Of a stretch of DNA of 64,000 bases, positions 9,719 to 18,088 are shown one piece after another. Under the pieces are notes generated by a model. It ran no database searches. It had not been told where the DNA came from and worked only from the letters and a program-made list of their open reading frames with translations. Location: assembly GCA_049273695.1 (NCBI GenBank), contig JBASRE010000059.1, forward strand, positions 223,970 to 287,969. The letters are read 5' to 3'. Position 1 is the first letter of the stretch, and each line of letters opens with the position of its first letter. This stretch comes from UBA11740 sp049273695. Its GTDB lineage: Bacteria > Acidobacteriota > Blastocatellia > Pyrinomonadales > Pyrinomonadaceae. A program made the translations under genes and the position numbers.

Positions 9719-11332
9719 ATGCCTCCCGCAATTGCCACAAAAGGCGTGAACTCCCGCGACGTCGAAGGCGACCAGAGATCGATCTGCGAAATCATCAACG
9801 CGCATCACGATTGGTTCATGTCGATCGATGGCCGATCGCCGATTAATCTCACCACTGACGAGTTTGAGTTTTCGGCTTCGCCCGGCCGGCTAATTTTTTC
9901 ATGCTGGACGCAAAACGGGTCGCGCGTCTGGCGGGTTAAGAGTTGGTGCTCGAGCGGCGACAAGCTGGTCGTGCAAGCGTCACGACGCATGGGCGCCGAT
10001 GAAGTAACGATCGATCTGATTCCTCGAGCGTCAGCTAAAGCCATCGTCGCGGGCATCGCGGCAGCGCGTCAGGAGCGATGTGAGAGGTTAGCTGAACTAG
10101 TGGCACAGACTTTAGAGGGTGAAGTGGCACAGACTTCAGTCTGTGATTCGGACGGCGGGAAACACAGACTGAAGTCTGTGCCACTGCCGAGGATTGAGCG
10201 CGCACAACTCAGTCCCGGCATGCGTCGAGATCAACCCGGTCGTTATGCGCGCATCATTCTGCGTCTGCCGCATGAGCGCGTGGCTGTAACGGGCACAGTC
10301 GCGGAAAGCGACGTGCGCAACGTCGATTCTCTCTTTTCATCAACGCTGCTGTGGTTTCAGCGAATCCTGCAAACACCCAAACGGCCGTCACTTCAAAGGC
10401 TACTACTGGTCGTCGAACGCCAAATACTCGAGGCCGCGCGCCAGCGTCACGTTCTGTTGCGAGAGTCGCTGCGCGAACGAATTGAGCTGTGCGAAATCAA
10501 CGACGGTTGGACTGAAGTCACGCGCGTTAAGAGCTTCGAACGCAAGCATCTCTGGCGAAAACGACTGGCGCGGTTTCCGCCGGTAAACGAACCCGAGCCC
10601 ATGGAACATGCAAACGAAATGCTGGCGCAGTTGCCAGACGCCATCGACATGGTAGCGTCGCGGCAGGGACAGACGCTTCGTTATCACGGGCTGCCGTTCG
10701 CGCGTTTGCGGCGCGTCATGGAACAAGAGCGAATATGGTTTGGGATTGAGGGCTCGCGCCGGCGACAACTCGACGTCTTTCATCAGCGGGACTGGGCAAA
10801 GTTGTTTGACGATCTCGAGATGTATCGGAATGAAAGCTGCCGCGACCGCCGGCACTGGTTATACCGCGCGTCGGGCGAGGCCTGGCTTGAGTCGAAGTTG
10901 CGTCGCGACATAACGAAGCTTGATCCCGGACTGATCATCGCGCCGCTACATGCGCAGTTTAGGACGTCGCATGGCGGTCCGACTGGAGCGCGGCCGATCG
11001 ACTTGCTCGCGCTGCGGCACGACGGCCGGCTGGTAGTTATCGAACTCAAGGTTACGGAAGATCGCGAACATGTCTTTCAGGGAGTGGATTACTGGCGGCG
11101 TGTCGAAGCTCATCGCCGGCGGGGGCACATCAGCTCGGCAAAGCTTTTCGGCGACCGCGACATCAGCGACGAGTCACCGTTAGTTTATCTGGTCGCGCCG
11201 GCGCTTCACTTTCACCCATCGTTTCGCACGCTGGCACAGACGATTGCGCCTGACATCGAGATTTATCGTTTTGATATCAACGAAGATTGGCGCTCAGGCG
11301 TGCGCGTTGTGCGAAGGGAACGAGTCAACTAA
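9719..11332 (+). CDS. PD-(D/E)XK nuclease-like protein carrying an in-frame repeat insert
   Basis: 537 residues. The C-terminal 130 residues contain IDLLALRHDGRLVVIELKV with Asp428 and the Glu442-x-Lys444 pair, the core of PD-(D/E)XK nuclease folds, so a DNA-binding or cleaving role is plausible. The N-terminal 400 residues are Arg-rich and unrecognised. Residues about 128-156 (LVAQTLEGEVAQTSVCDSDG...) are encoded by a palindromic repeat, a recent-looking in-frame insertion absent from any fold logic. Divergent from the thiolase gene. The nuclease call rests on the motif only. Confidence 0.65.
   Translation: MPPAIATKGVNSRDVEGDQRSICEIINAHHDWFMSIDGRSPINLTTDEFEFSASPGRLIFSCWTQNGSRVWRVKSWCSSGDKLVVQASRRMGADEVTIDLIPRASAKAIVAGIAAARQERCERLAELVAQTLEGEVAQTSVCDSDGGKHRLKSVPLPRIERAQLSPGMRRDQPGRYARIILRLPHERVAVTGTVAESDVRNVDSLFSSTLLWFQRILQTPKRPSLQRLLLVVERQILEAARQRHVLLRESLRERIELCEINDGWTEVTRVKSFERKHLWRKRLARFPPVNEPEPMEHANEMLAQLPDAIDMVASRQGQTLRYHGLPFARLRRVMEQERIWFGIEGSRRRQLDVFHQRDWAKLFDDLEMYRNESCRDRRHWLYRASGEAWLESKLRRDITKLDPGLIIAPLHAQFRTSHGGPTGARPIDLLALRHDGRLVVIELKVTEDREHVFQGVDYWRRVEAHRRRGHISSAKLFGDRDISDESPLVYLVAPALHFHPSFRTLAQTIAPDIEIYRFDINEDWRSGVRVVRRERVN
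10100..10184. repeat. GTGGCACAGACT palindrome inserted in a coding sequence
   Basis: A 22-nt arm at 10124-10145 is the exact reverse complement of 10163-10184, and each arm is itself largely palindromic (CACAGACT-TC-AGTCTGTG). A partial copy sits at 10100-10112. The right arm recurs exactly at 48647-48668, in an intergenic gap. The insert keeps the reading frame open. Confidence 0.95.
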
Positions 11333-11351
11333 CGAGGCAGGGGCTGAGTTG

Positions 11352-11457
11352 CGGTTTTTCTGTGTGTCTCTGTGAATGCTCAGTGCCTCCGTGGTGAAAA
11401 TTTCGGGCAACACTTCACCACAGAGTCACAGAGATCTCACCGAGGCACAGAGAAAAG
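11352..11457. repeat. CACAGAG-word inverted repeat
   Basis: Words of the type TCTCTGTG and TCCGTGGTG (11356-11398) are mirrored by CACCACAGAGTCACAGAG (11410-11455). The related elements at 33.6, 34.9 and 41.2 kb have the same style but different exact words. It fills the start of a 303-base intergenic stretch. Confidence 0.85.
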
Positions 11458-11544
11458 CCCAAACAAAAATCGCGACTGCGAACTCGCGTTTGCTCGCCGA
11501 CGCCTTTTTTGCCAAGATGCACCCTCATCCTTAATCCGAATTTG

Positions 11545-11614
11545 CAGAAACCTGACCGTGAGGGAGGGTGCCAAGGAGCGTGCGGCCGCACCCTCCCTCA
11601 CAGTCGGGTTTCTG
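11545..11614. repeat. 27-bp inverted repeat before the nucleotidyltransferase
   Basis: Arms 11545-11571 and 11588-11614 match at 25 of 27 positions and enclose a 16-nt loop. It lies 21 bases before the GTG start of the next gene and could form a leader hairpin. No T-tract follows, so it is not an obvious terminator. Confidence 0.85.
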
Positions 11615-11635
11615 TCGTGAACGCGTGGAGGATTT

Positions 11636-12394
11636 GTGAAGTTAATTGTATTGGCCGCCGGTTACGCGACGCGGCTGTACCCACTGACTCTCAATCAGCC
11701 GAAGCCTCTGCTGCCGGTGGCCGGCAGACCAATGATCGAGCACGTGCTTGATTGTCTGAAACCAATCAAGGAAATCGATCACGTGTATGTCGTTACGAAC
11801 GAGAAGTTCTCCGGCCATTTTGAAGAGTGGGCGAATCAGTACGAAGCGGACCACGCGGGGCTTCCGATCACCGTGGTCAACGACCACTCGACGGATGACT
11901 CGAACAAGTTGGGCGCGATCGGCGATATGCATCTGGTAATCACGCAGACGAACATCGATGACGACATTCTCGTCGTGGCCGGCGACAATCTCTTTAGTAA
12001 ACCTCTGGAAGGGTTCAGCGAGTTTTGCAAAGCTCGCAACGCTCCCGTACTAGGCGTCTATGACGTAGGAGACTTCAAAGAAGTAAAAAAATATCTCGCA
12101 ATAGAGGTAGATCAAGAAGATCGAATTATATTCGCCAACGAGAAACCTGAGAACCCCAAGAGTACCCTGATCGGAATTGCCTTGTACTTCTACCCCGGAT
12201 GGTCCCTCGCGTCGATTAATCAATACTTCGCCGAAGGCAACAATCCCGATCAACCAGGGCTCCTGATTCAATGGCTTTACCCGCGCAAGTCGGTTTACGT
12301 TTGGCGCGTGCCGGGAATTTGGTTCGACATCGGTTCAAGCGAAACACTAGAGCAAGCATCGGACATATTCTCGAAGCTGCGTACTAGCCAGTAA
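11636..12394 (+). CDS. Sugar-1-phosphate nucleotidylyltransferase
   Basis: 252 residues. The N-terminus LAAGYATRLYPLTLNQPKPL is the nucleotide-binding signature of RmlA/GalU-type transferases (G-x-A-T-R-L then P-K-P-L); VVAGDNLF near residue 114 supplies the metal-binding Asp. It would activate a sugar phosphate to an NDP-sugar. The start is GTG with GGAGG six bases upstream. The 3' half is visibly more A+T-rich than the 5' half and resembles the cassette that follows at 11 bases, so it may act with the GHMP kinase there. Sugar and nucleotide cannot be told from sequence. Confidence 0.85.
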   Translation: MKLIVLAAGYATRLYPLTLNQPKPLLPVAGRPMIEHVLDCLKPIKEIDHVYVVTNEKFSGHFEEWANQYEADHAGLPITVVNDHSTDDSNKLGAIGDMHLVITQTNIDDDILVVAGDNLFSKPLEGFSEFCKARNAPVLGVYDVGDFKEVKKYLAIEVDQEDRIIFANEKPENPKSTLIGIALYFYPGWSLASINQYFAEGNNPDQPGLLIQWLYPRKSVYVWRVPGIWFDIGSSETLEQASDIFSKLRTSQ

Positions 12395-12405
12395 AACATT
12401 GCCTC

Positions 12406-13314
12406 ATGTCCGTTAATCACATATCTCTCGTGCAGAACGGTCCTGTATGCTCTCGGCTCGCACTAGGCTTCTGGCGCACACGGGAATCCGGAATAACCCA
12501 ACCACAATTGGCTAAGTTAGTAATGGCGAGTGTCGATTTGGGTATAACCACATTCGATCATGCTGACATCTATGGAGACTTCGCTTGCGAGCAACGCTTT
12601 GGACAAATATTGGAGAGTCGGCCGTCACTTCGAACTAGAATTCAGATCATAACCAAATGCGGAATCCGACGCGTGTTTAAAAAGCATGGCCGACAGAAGG
12701 TTCACTATTACGATTCCAGCAAGGCGTACGTCACAACGGCAGTCGAACAATCCTTGCAGCGACTCAGGACCGACTACGTCGACATTTTGTTGTTGCACAG
12801 GCCAGATCCGTTAATGAACGCCGATGAATTGACAGAGGCTCTTACGCGACTAAACGCTTCCGGCAAGGTGCTTCATATAGGCGTCTCAAATTTTTCGACG
12901 GCGCAGTTTGAACTTCTGAGATCGAGAGTTGTCATTCCTCTCGTCACGAATCAGATAGAGTTTTCGTTATCCCATCTCGCCCCTTTGTACGACGGCACGC
13001 TTGAGCAGTGCCAACGCTATAGAATCTCTCCGATGGCTTGGTCACCATTGGGCGGTTCTCGGCTGTTCCACGGACGCTCAAAACCACTTCAACAATTGCG
13101 GAAAACACTCCGAGCCATTGGAAGAGAATCTGGAGCGACGATCGCGCAGATTGCCTTGGCTTGGATTCTCAAGCACCCGTCCAAAATTATCCCTGTCTTG
13201 GGCACCAGCAATATCGAGCACCTTAGGGAAGCTGCTCGATGTGAATCATTTGCCTTGACGCGTGAACAGTGGTTTCATCTCTGGAGCGTTGCGTCTCAGA
13301 GACCTGTTCCATGA
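12406..13314 (+). CDS. Aldo/keto reductase (YdhF-like)
   Basis: 302 residues, an NADPH-dependent (beta/alpha)8 reductase. The catalytic tetrad is visible: Asp51 and Tyr56 in FDHADIYGDF, Lys84 in IITKCGIR and His131 in LLLHRPD. The C-terminal cofactor segment IPVLGTSNIEHL follows near residue 267. The closest recognisable subgroup is YdhF. It is the first gene of an A+T-richer cassette with many A/T-ending codons, unlike its neighbours, suggesting transfer. It likely reduces a carbonyl, possibly of a sugar-derived intermediate handled by the cupin, kinase and radical SAM proteins downstream. Confidence 0.88.
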   Translation: MSVNHISLVQNGPVCSRLALGFWRTRESGITQPQLAKLVMASVDLGITTFDHADIYGDFACEQRFGQILESRPSLRTRIQIITKCGIRRVFKKHGRQKVHYYDSSKAYVTTAVEQSLQRLRTDYVDILLLHRPDPLMNADELTEALTRLNASGKVLHIGVSNFSTAQFELLRSRVVIPLVTNQIEFSLSHLAPLYDGTLEQCQRYRISPMAWSPLGGSRLFHGRSKPLQQLRKTLRAIGRESGATIAQIALAWILKHPSKIIPVLGTSNIEHLREAARCESFALTREQWFHLWSVASQRPVP

Positions 13315-13350
13315 TTTTCTGTAGGTTCTACACCTGGGGAAGTAACTAAG

Positions 13351-13722
13351 GTGGAAATCGTAAAGCAGTCCGAGACCAAATTTGCGGAAAAACCGGATGG
13401 CACCTCCGTTTCTTACTACATCTTTCCAGAATACGAAATACACTTTAACAAACTTCCGGCCGGTGCTATACAACAGTGGCATCACCACTCTCGTATTGAG
13501 GAAGTTATCTATGTCGTGTCAGGAGTAATCGAATGCCACTGGGTTGATAATGATACGCAGTTATCCCAGACCGTTCGCGTTGGGGACGTCGTCAGAGTCG
13601 GCACAGAGATTCACACACTTGAAAACAGCCAGACTGAACCGGCAACTTTCCTAACTATAAGGCTAGTTCTAACAGGAAACGATTATCGGTCATTGTTCAG
13701 GACCGATAAGATGCTCGACTAA
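13351..13722 (+). CDS. Single-domain cupin
   Basis: 123 residues. Cupin motif 1 appears as WHHHSRIEEVIYVVSG (His44-46, Glu50/51) and motif 2 as GDVVRVGTEIHTLEN (His88), so a metal site is intact. Start is GTG at 13351, with GGGGAAG about ten bases upstream. Small cupins of this type act as sugar isomerases or epimerases, dioxygenases or simple binding proteins; the cassette context favours a sugar or small-molecule step. Gap of 36 bases from the reductase and 17 to the kinase, consistent with one operon. Confidence 0.8.
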   Translation: MEIVKQSETKFAEKPDGTSVSYYIFPEYEIHFNKLPAGAIQQWHHHSRIEEVIYVVSGVIECHWVDNDTQLSQTVRVGDVVRVGTEIHTLENSQTEPATFLTIRLVLTGNDYRSLFRTDKMLD

Positions 13723-13739
13723 CGCTCTCAGACTCCGCC

Positions 13740-14744
13740 ATGCCTCGCGCTGTTATCGCCTCAGCCCCAGGACGCGTATGTTTCGCCGGTGAGGACATCG
13801 ACTGGATCTCTGGCCCCGCTATCTTAGGAGCCATCGATCTTCGAGTCTCAGTTAGCATCCAGTCTTTGCCGCATGATTCCAGTTTTATTGAGCTGAGATC
13901 AGGCTCCCCTTTCCATGCTGACCGGCGCGTTGCCCTATCGCACATTGAACAGTACGAAGGGAACGTCTTGGACTACTTGCAGGCGGCCGTTAACGTCATA
14001 CGCAAGCAGGGGATCTCAATCACGCCAATCAGGATCGAAGTCGACTCCAATCTTCCACCACGCGCTGGTCTAGCCAGCAGCGCGGCCGTAACGGTGGCAG
14101 CCGTTGGCGCGCTGGCCCAGTTTTATCGATTGGACTTGCCGGTCGATCGCATTTGCCAGCTCGCCTACTTGGTTGAGAGTAGCGAGTTGCTCACCGGGGC
14201 AGGCCAAATGGATTTCTATGTGACCGGCTTAGGCGGTTTCTTGTATATAGATTCCTTCAAGACTCCACCGGACTGCATCGAACCGTTTCGTTTTCCACCA
14301 AGCTTGGGCATCGTGATTAGTAATACCGGAAAACCGCGCGCTACTTCTGACGTTATTCGCGCAAAACGGGCACGAATGGCAGCGGGTGAACCGGGCATCC
14401 TTTCGTACGTCGCGGGTACCGAAAAGGCAATTCAACGAATGCGTATTGTTCTGGCAAGGGATAATATAGATACTAAGGAATTCGGTGAGTTAGTCACGTC
14501 ATGTCATACCTATTTAGACGCCTATATGCGCGTATCAACTGACTTATTGAATGCCTGTGTATCCGCATGCATCCGTAACGGCGCGGTGGGTGCGAAGCTC
14601 ACAGGAACGGGCTTGGGCGGCTGCATGTTTGCTATTGTGCCGAAGTTTGCTATTCCGCTGATTCTACGGTCCCTTTCGACTTATTCGGTGGACGTTCATG
14701 TTACTGAGATCAGTAGAAGGGGCCTGGAGACCCACGAAAGGTAA
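13740..14744 (+). CDS. GHMP-family small-molecule kinase
   Basis: 334 residues. All three GHMP motifs are present: APGRVCFAGEDIDW near residue 8, the ATP-binding LPPRAGLASSAAVTVA near 102, and TGTGLGGCMFA near 283. The family phosphorylates galactose, mevalonate, homoserine or heptose phosphates; the N-terminal GEDIDW and the length fit the galactokinase/heptose-kinase side. Beside a sugar nucleotidyltransferase this suggests kinase plus nucleotidyl transfer on an unusual sugar, as in HddA/HddC heptose activation, but this is inference. It overlaps or abuts the radical SAM gene. Confidence 0.85.
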   Translation: MPRAVIASAPGRVCFAGEDIDWISGPAILGAIDLRVSVSIQSLPHDSSFIELRSGSPFHADRRVALSHIEQYEGNVLDYLQAAVNVIRKQGISITPIRIEVDSNLPPRAGLASSAAVTVAAVGALAQFYRLDLPVDRICQLAYLVESSELLTGAGQMDFYVTGLGGFLYIDSFKTPPDCIEPFRFPPSLGIVISNTGKPRATSDVIRAKRARMAAGEPGILSYVAGTEKAIQRMRIVLARDNIDTKEFGELVTSCHTYLDAYMRVSTDLLNACVSACIRNGAVGAKLTGTGLGGCMFAIVPKFAIPLILRSLSTYSVDVHVTEISRRGLETHER

Positions 14745-15894
14745 AAGACGCGTGATATCGTTGCCTACGGGCTCTCGCAGCCTCCGCAAAACAGCCGAAC
14801 TTGATTTGGTTCCGAAATTGCTCGGCCCAACGGTCTGGCCGAAACTCCACGAACTCATGACTGAGGGCTCGACAAAAGGACCGGTTATCATAGAATTTGA
14901 TCCTACTACGGCCTGTAACTTCACCTGCCCTGAGTGCATTAGCATCGGATTACTGAACAAAGGACAAATTAAGCCTCAACGCGTTCGCCAACTTCTTCAA
15001 GAGTTTTCCAAGTGCGGTGTTCGAGGTGTCATTTTTATCGGCGGCGGCGAACCACTAGCTCACGTGTCGATGCCGGAACCTATCGTGCAAGCACATGAAT
15101 TAGGCATGGCTGTCGGCCTCACCACTAACGGATCCCTCGTGAATCGCCACTTGAGCGCCATTGCAGAATGCGTTCAATGGACACGCTTTTCGATTGACGC
15201 TGCTACCGCTCACACATTTGCAGTATTTAGACCGTCACATGTCAAAAATGCGTTCGAGAAAGTAATCTCGAACATCGAACTTCTTGCCAAAATCAAAAAA
15301 GGGAAGATCGGTTATAGCTTTCTGTTGCTTAAGAGGAGAGACTCAGCCGGAGAGATTAACAACTATGAGGAGGTATTCGAAGCCGGCCGTTTGGCTAAAG
15401 AGATCGGATGTGACTATTTCGAGCTGAAGCCGGCGGTTGATTTCGCTCACCATCTGATCCCACTTTCGGAACAAGACAGGACGCAGATCCTCCGGCAAAT
15501 CGAGGCGTTGACTGAACTAGACACACCGAATTTCCGGGTCATCTTCCCGAGTTCTTTGGAGCATCTGCTGAGTTCGCGTTCTACGGATCAACCAAAGTCC
15601 TATCAAACGTGTCCTACTCTAGAACTACGGACCGTTGTCACTCCTACTGGGATTTATCCGTGTCCTTACAAGCGAGGGTATGAGGAGAGTGTCCTCGCGT
15701 CTATTAACGATCCTTTTGATAGAGCTTGGGTGTCTCAGGAGAGAATCAGCCGTAGCAAGAGCATAAATCCCAGTGTAGATTGTGCATTTCACTGCATTCG
15801 TCACGATACGAATCTATTCATCCATGGGCTCGACGAACGTGGCTTTGAGAGACTCCCACAGTCGTACACAATAGATGATGATGTCTTTATTTAA
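14698..15894 (+). CDS. Radical SAM protein with C-terminal cysteine-rich domain
   Basis: 398 residues from ATG 14698, overlapping the kinase by 47 bases; a GTG at 14752, just after the kinase stop and behind GAAAGGT, is an equally good start. The [4Fe-4S]-SAM site is CNFTCPEC (Cys73, Cys77, Cys80), followed by IFIGGGEPL, the glycine-rich SAM-binding strand. The C-terminus has CPTLELRTVVTPTGIYPCPY and DCAFHCIRH, cysteines resembling a SPASM or twitch auxiliary cluster. The reaction is unknown. No small precursor peptide gene is visible beside it, so peptide maturation is less likely than small-molecule chemistry. Confidence 0.85.
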   Translation: MLLRSVEGAWRPTKGKRRVISLPTGSRSLRKTAELDLVPKLLGPTVWPKLHELMTEGSTKGPVIIEFDPTTACNFTCPECISIGLLNKGQIKPQRVRQLLQEFSKCGVRGVIFIGGGEPLAHVSMPEPIVQAHELGMAVGLTTNGSLVNRHLSAIAECVQWTRFSIDAATAHTFAVFRPSHVKNAFEKVISNIELLAKIKKGKIGYSFLLLKRRDSAGEINNYEEVFEAGRLAKEIGCDYFELKPAVDFAHHLIPLSEQDRTQILRQIEALTELDTPNFRVIFPSSLEHLLSSRSTDQPKSYQTCPTLELRTVVTPTGIYPCPYKRGYEESVLASINDPFDRAWVSQERISRSKSINPSVDCAFHCIRHDTNLFIHGLDERGFERLPQSYTIDDDVFI

Positions 15895-15933
15895 GCCTCG
15901 GCAGGTCCACAATTACTTACAACCGGCGAACAC

Positions 15934-16782
15934 ATGGTGAACTGGGTTAAGAAAACTTTTAGCCTTCCCAATCTGGTTACGACCGCCACAATATTGCTCG
16001 GGGTTGCGGCGTCAATCGGAATTACTGAACGATTTTATCCCACAGAGAAGATTCTGACCGCCTTGGTAACGCTCGTTGCTGCGCAGCTCTTAGTAGATCG
16101 CTTGGGTGTACTTAGCTCTATTCATGAAAAACTTGGAAATAAGGCTCGGGATTACCTAGTCGAACTGTTACCCCGTACGGATCCCGCTTTTCAGAGGTTC
16201 TCGGTGTTTTCTAAGGGAGCTACCGAAATAATGGTAATTGGCGTCGACCTCGGGTTTATGGCTCAAGCAGACGCTTGGTTTGTGAAACAAGCATTAGAGA
16301 GCGGTGTCAACTTAAGAATTTTGATTTGTAGCCCTGACATAGATGGCGCCCTAAAAGAAGTTTTGAATAATCACGATGAAAGAAACAGAATCGGACAGCC
16401 CCCGGTCCATGATCATGTGTCCGGAGCCAAATCAACGCTTGAAACGCTACGTTCCATCAGCCAACCAGTAACAAAAGGCAGGCTTCAGATCAGAGCGCGG
16501 AGTGACATACCAAACCCTACAATGGCTATGGTCGACCCAACCACACGACACGGCAAAATTAGGGTCGAACTAAAGTTGTACAAGAAGAATCATGGTGAGG
16601 TTCCCTACTTCATCATGACTCGCTCCAGTGTTTGGTACGACATGTTTTTTGAACACTACTACGTAAGACTTTGGAACGACTCATCGGTCCTTTATGATTC
16701 GAATTCAAAGGAACTAACAGCACATCGCGTTGACGCCTCTCAGCAGACGTACGTTGGAAAGACGAACGATAGCAATGCTTGA
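15934..16782 (+). CDS. Two-TM membrane protein with PLD-like (non-HKD) cytosolic domain
   Basis: 282 residues. Two hydrophobic segments (about 13-30 and 38-56) are followed by a soluble domain with EIMVIGVDLGFM near 98, GVNLRILICSPD near 125 and SVWYDMFFEHYY near 232. This pattern resembles PLD-like or DUF5919-type domains that keep the fold but lack the HxKxxxxD catalytic motif. It might sense or bind a ligand made by the upstream enzymes. Its stop TGA (16780-16782) overlaps the serS ATG at 16775 by eight bases, so translation could be coupled. The family is not firmly recognised. Confidence 0.65.
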   Translation: MVNWVKKTFSLPNLVTTATILLGVAASIGITERFYPTEKILTALVTLVAAQLLVDRLGVLSSIHEKLGNKARDYLVELLPRTDPAFQRFSVFSKGATEIMVIGVDLGFMAQADAWFVKQALESGVNLRILICSPDIDGALKEVLNNHDERNRIGQPPVHDHVSGAKSTLETLRSISQPVTKGRLQIRARSDIPNPTMAMVDPTTRHGKIRVELKLYKKNHGEVPYFIMTRSSVWYDMFFEHYYVRLWNDSSVLYDSNSKELTAHRVDASQQTYVGKTNDSNA

Positions 16783-18076
16783 TCTGAATTACGTAAGAGA
16801 GAATCTCGACGCGGTTCGTGCTGCGTTGGCGAAGCGCGAGATGGCTACGGCCGCGCTCGATGATTTCGCCGCGGCCGATGCGGATCGTCGTCGTGTGATT
16901 TCCGAGTCAGATCAATTGAACGCTGAGCGCAACACGGCCAGCCGCGAGATCGGCGCGATGATGAAGGACGGCAAGCGCGACGAAGCGGATGCGCGCCGGA
17001 AACAGGTTAATGAACTGAAAGAGCGGATCGGTGAGCTTGATAGCGCCCGCGATCAAGCCGAAGCACGGATGCGCGAGCTGCTCTCAACGCTGCCGAACAT
17101 CCCACATGAAAGCGTGCCGGTCGGCCAAGATGAATCAGCGAATGTCGAGATTCGCCGCTGGGGCACAAAACCTGAATTCGATTTTGAGCCGAAAGATCAC
17201 GTCGATTTGGGAACGGCGCTCGGCATTCTCGACCTGGAGCGCGCGACTAAAATTGCCGGTGCTCGTTTTGCAATCCTCAACGGCGCAGGTGCGCGCCTGG
17301 AACGCGCGCTGATCGATTTCATGCTCACCCTGCACACGACTGAGCATGGCTACACGGAGACTCTGCCGCCGCTCATCGTCAACCGCGATGCGCTGTTCGG
17401 TACGGGTCAGCTGCCGAAGTTCGAACAGGACCTTTTCAAGCTTGAAGACGATCGCGGCTTCTACCTGGTGCCGACGGCGGAAGTGCCGGTCACGAATTAT
17501 CACCGCGAAGAGATTCTCGACGCGTCACATTTGCCGATGAAGTGGGCGGCATACTCGGCGTGCTTTCGATCGGAAGCCGGAAGCTACGGCAAAGACACGC
17601 GCGGGATCATTCGCCAGCATCAGTTTGAAAAAGTTGAGTTGGTGAAATATTCGCTGCCAGAGAATTCCTACGATGAACTCGAATCGCTGACGCGCGACGC
17701 CGAAGTGGTTTTGCAGAAGCTCGGCATTCACTATCGCGTCGTAGCTCTTGCGTCCGGCGATCTCGGCTTTGGCAGCGCGAAGACGTACGACATCGAGGTC
17801 TGGCTGCCTTCACAGAATGCCTTTCGTGAAATCTCTTCGTGTTCGAATTGCGAAGCGTTTCAGGCGCGGCGCGCGAACATACGCTTTCGTCGCGCGGGCG
17901 GGGCGAAGCCGGAGTTTGTCCACACGCTCAACGGCTCCGGGCTAGCTGTTGGGCGAACGTGGATTGCGGTCCTCGAAAATTATCAGCAGAGGGATGGTTC
18001 GGTTGTGATTCCTGAGGCTCTGCGACCGCACATGAACGGGCTGGACTCTATCGCGCCAGATGGCCAGCGGAGATGA
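16775..18076 (+). CDS. serS: Seryl-tRNA synthetase
   Basis: 433 residues from the ATG giving MLDLNYVRENLDAVRAAL, the standard SerRS start; it overlaps the preceding gene by eight bases. The N-terminal coiled-coil tRNA-binding arm spans about 30-105 (VISESDQLNAERNTASREI...). Class II motif 2 is YSACFRSEAGSYGKDTRGI and motif 3 is GSGLAVGRTWIAVLENYQ near the C-terminus. It charges tRNA-Ser (and tRNA-Sec) in the cytoplasm. An essential housekeeping gene, it is placed here behind a cassette of unusual composition and ends 12 bases from the convergent WD40 gene. Confidence 0.97.
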   Translation: MLDLNYVRENLDAVRAALAKREMATAALDDFAAADADRRRVISESDQLNAERNTASREIGAMMKDGKRDEADARRKQVNELKERIGELDSARDQAEARMRELLSTLPNIPHESVPVGQDESANVEIRRWGTKPEFDFEPKDHVDLGTALGILDLERATKIAGARFAILNGAGARLERALIDFMLTLHTTEHGYTETLPPLIVNRDALFGTGQLPKFEQDLFKLEDDRGFYLVPTAEVPVTNYHREEILDASHLPMKWAAYSACFRSEAGSYGKDTRGIIRQHQFEKVELVKYSLPENSYDELESLTRDAEVVLQKLGIHYRVVALASGDLGFGSAKTYDIEVWLPSQNAFREISSCSNCEAFQARRANIRFRRAGGAKPEFVHTLNGSGLAVGRTWIAVLENYQQRDGSVVIPEALRPHMNGLDSIAPDGQRR

Positions 18077-18088
18077 CGCTCCGCCGCT

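Noticed and set aside
11636..12394. Nucleotidyltransferase as a CBASS cyclic-nucleotide synthase
   Set aside because: It has the LAAGxATRL signature of sugar-phosphate transferases, not the GS...DxD centre of CD-NTases.
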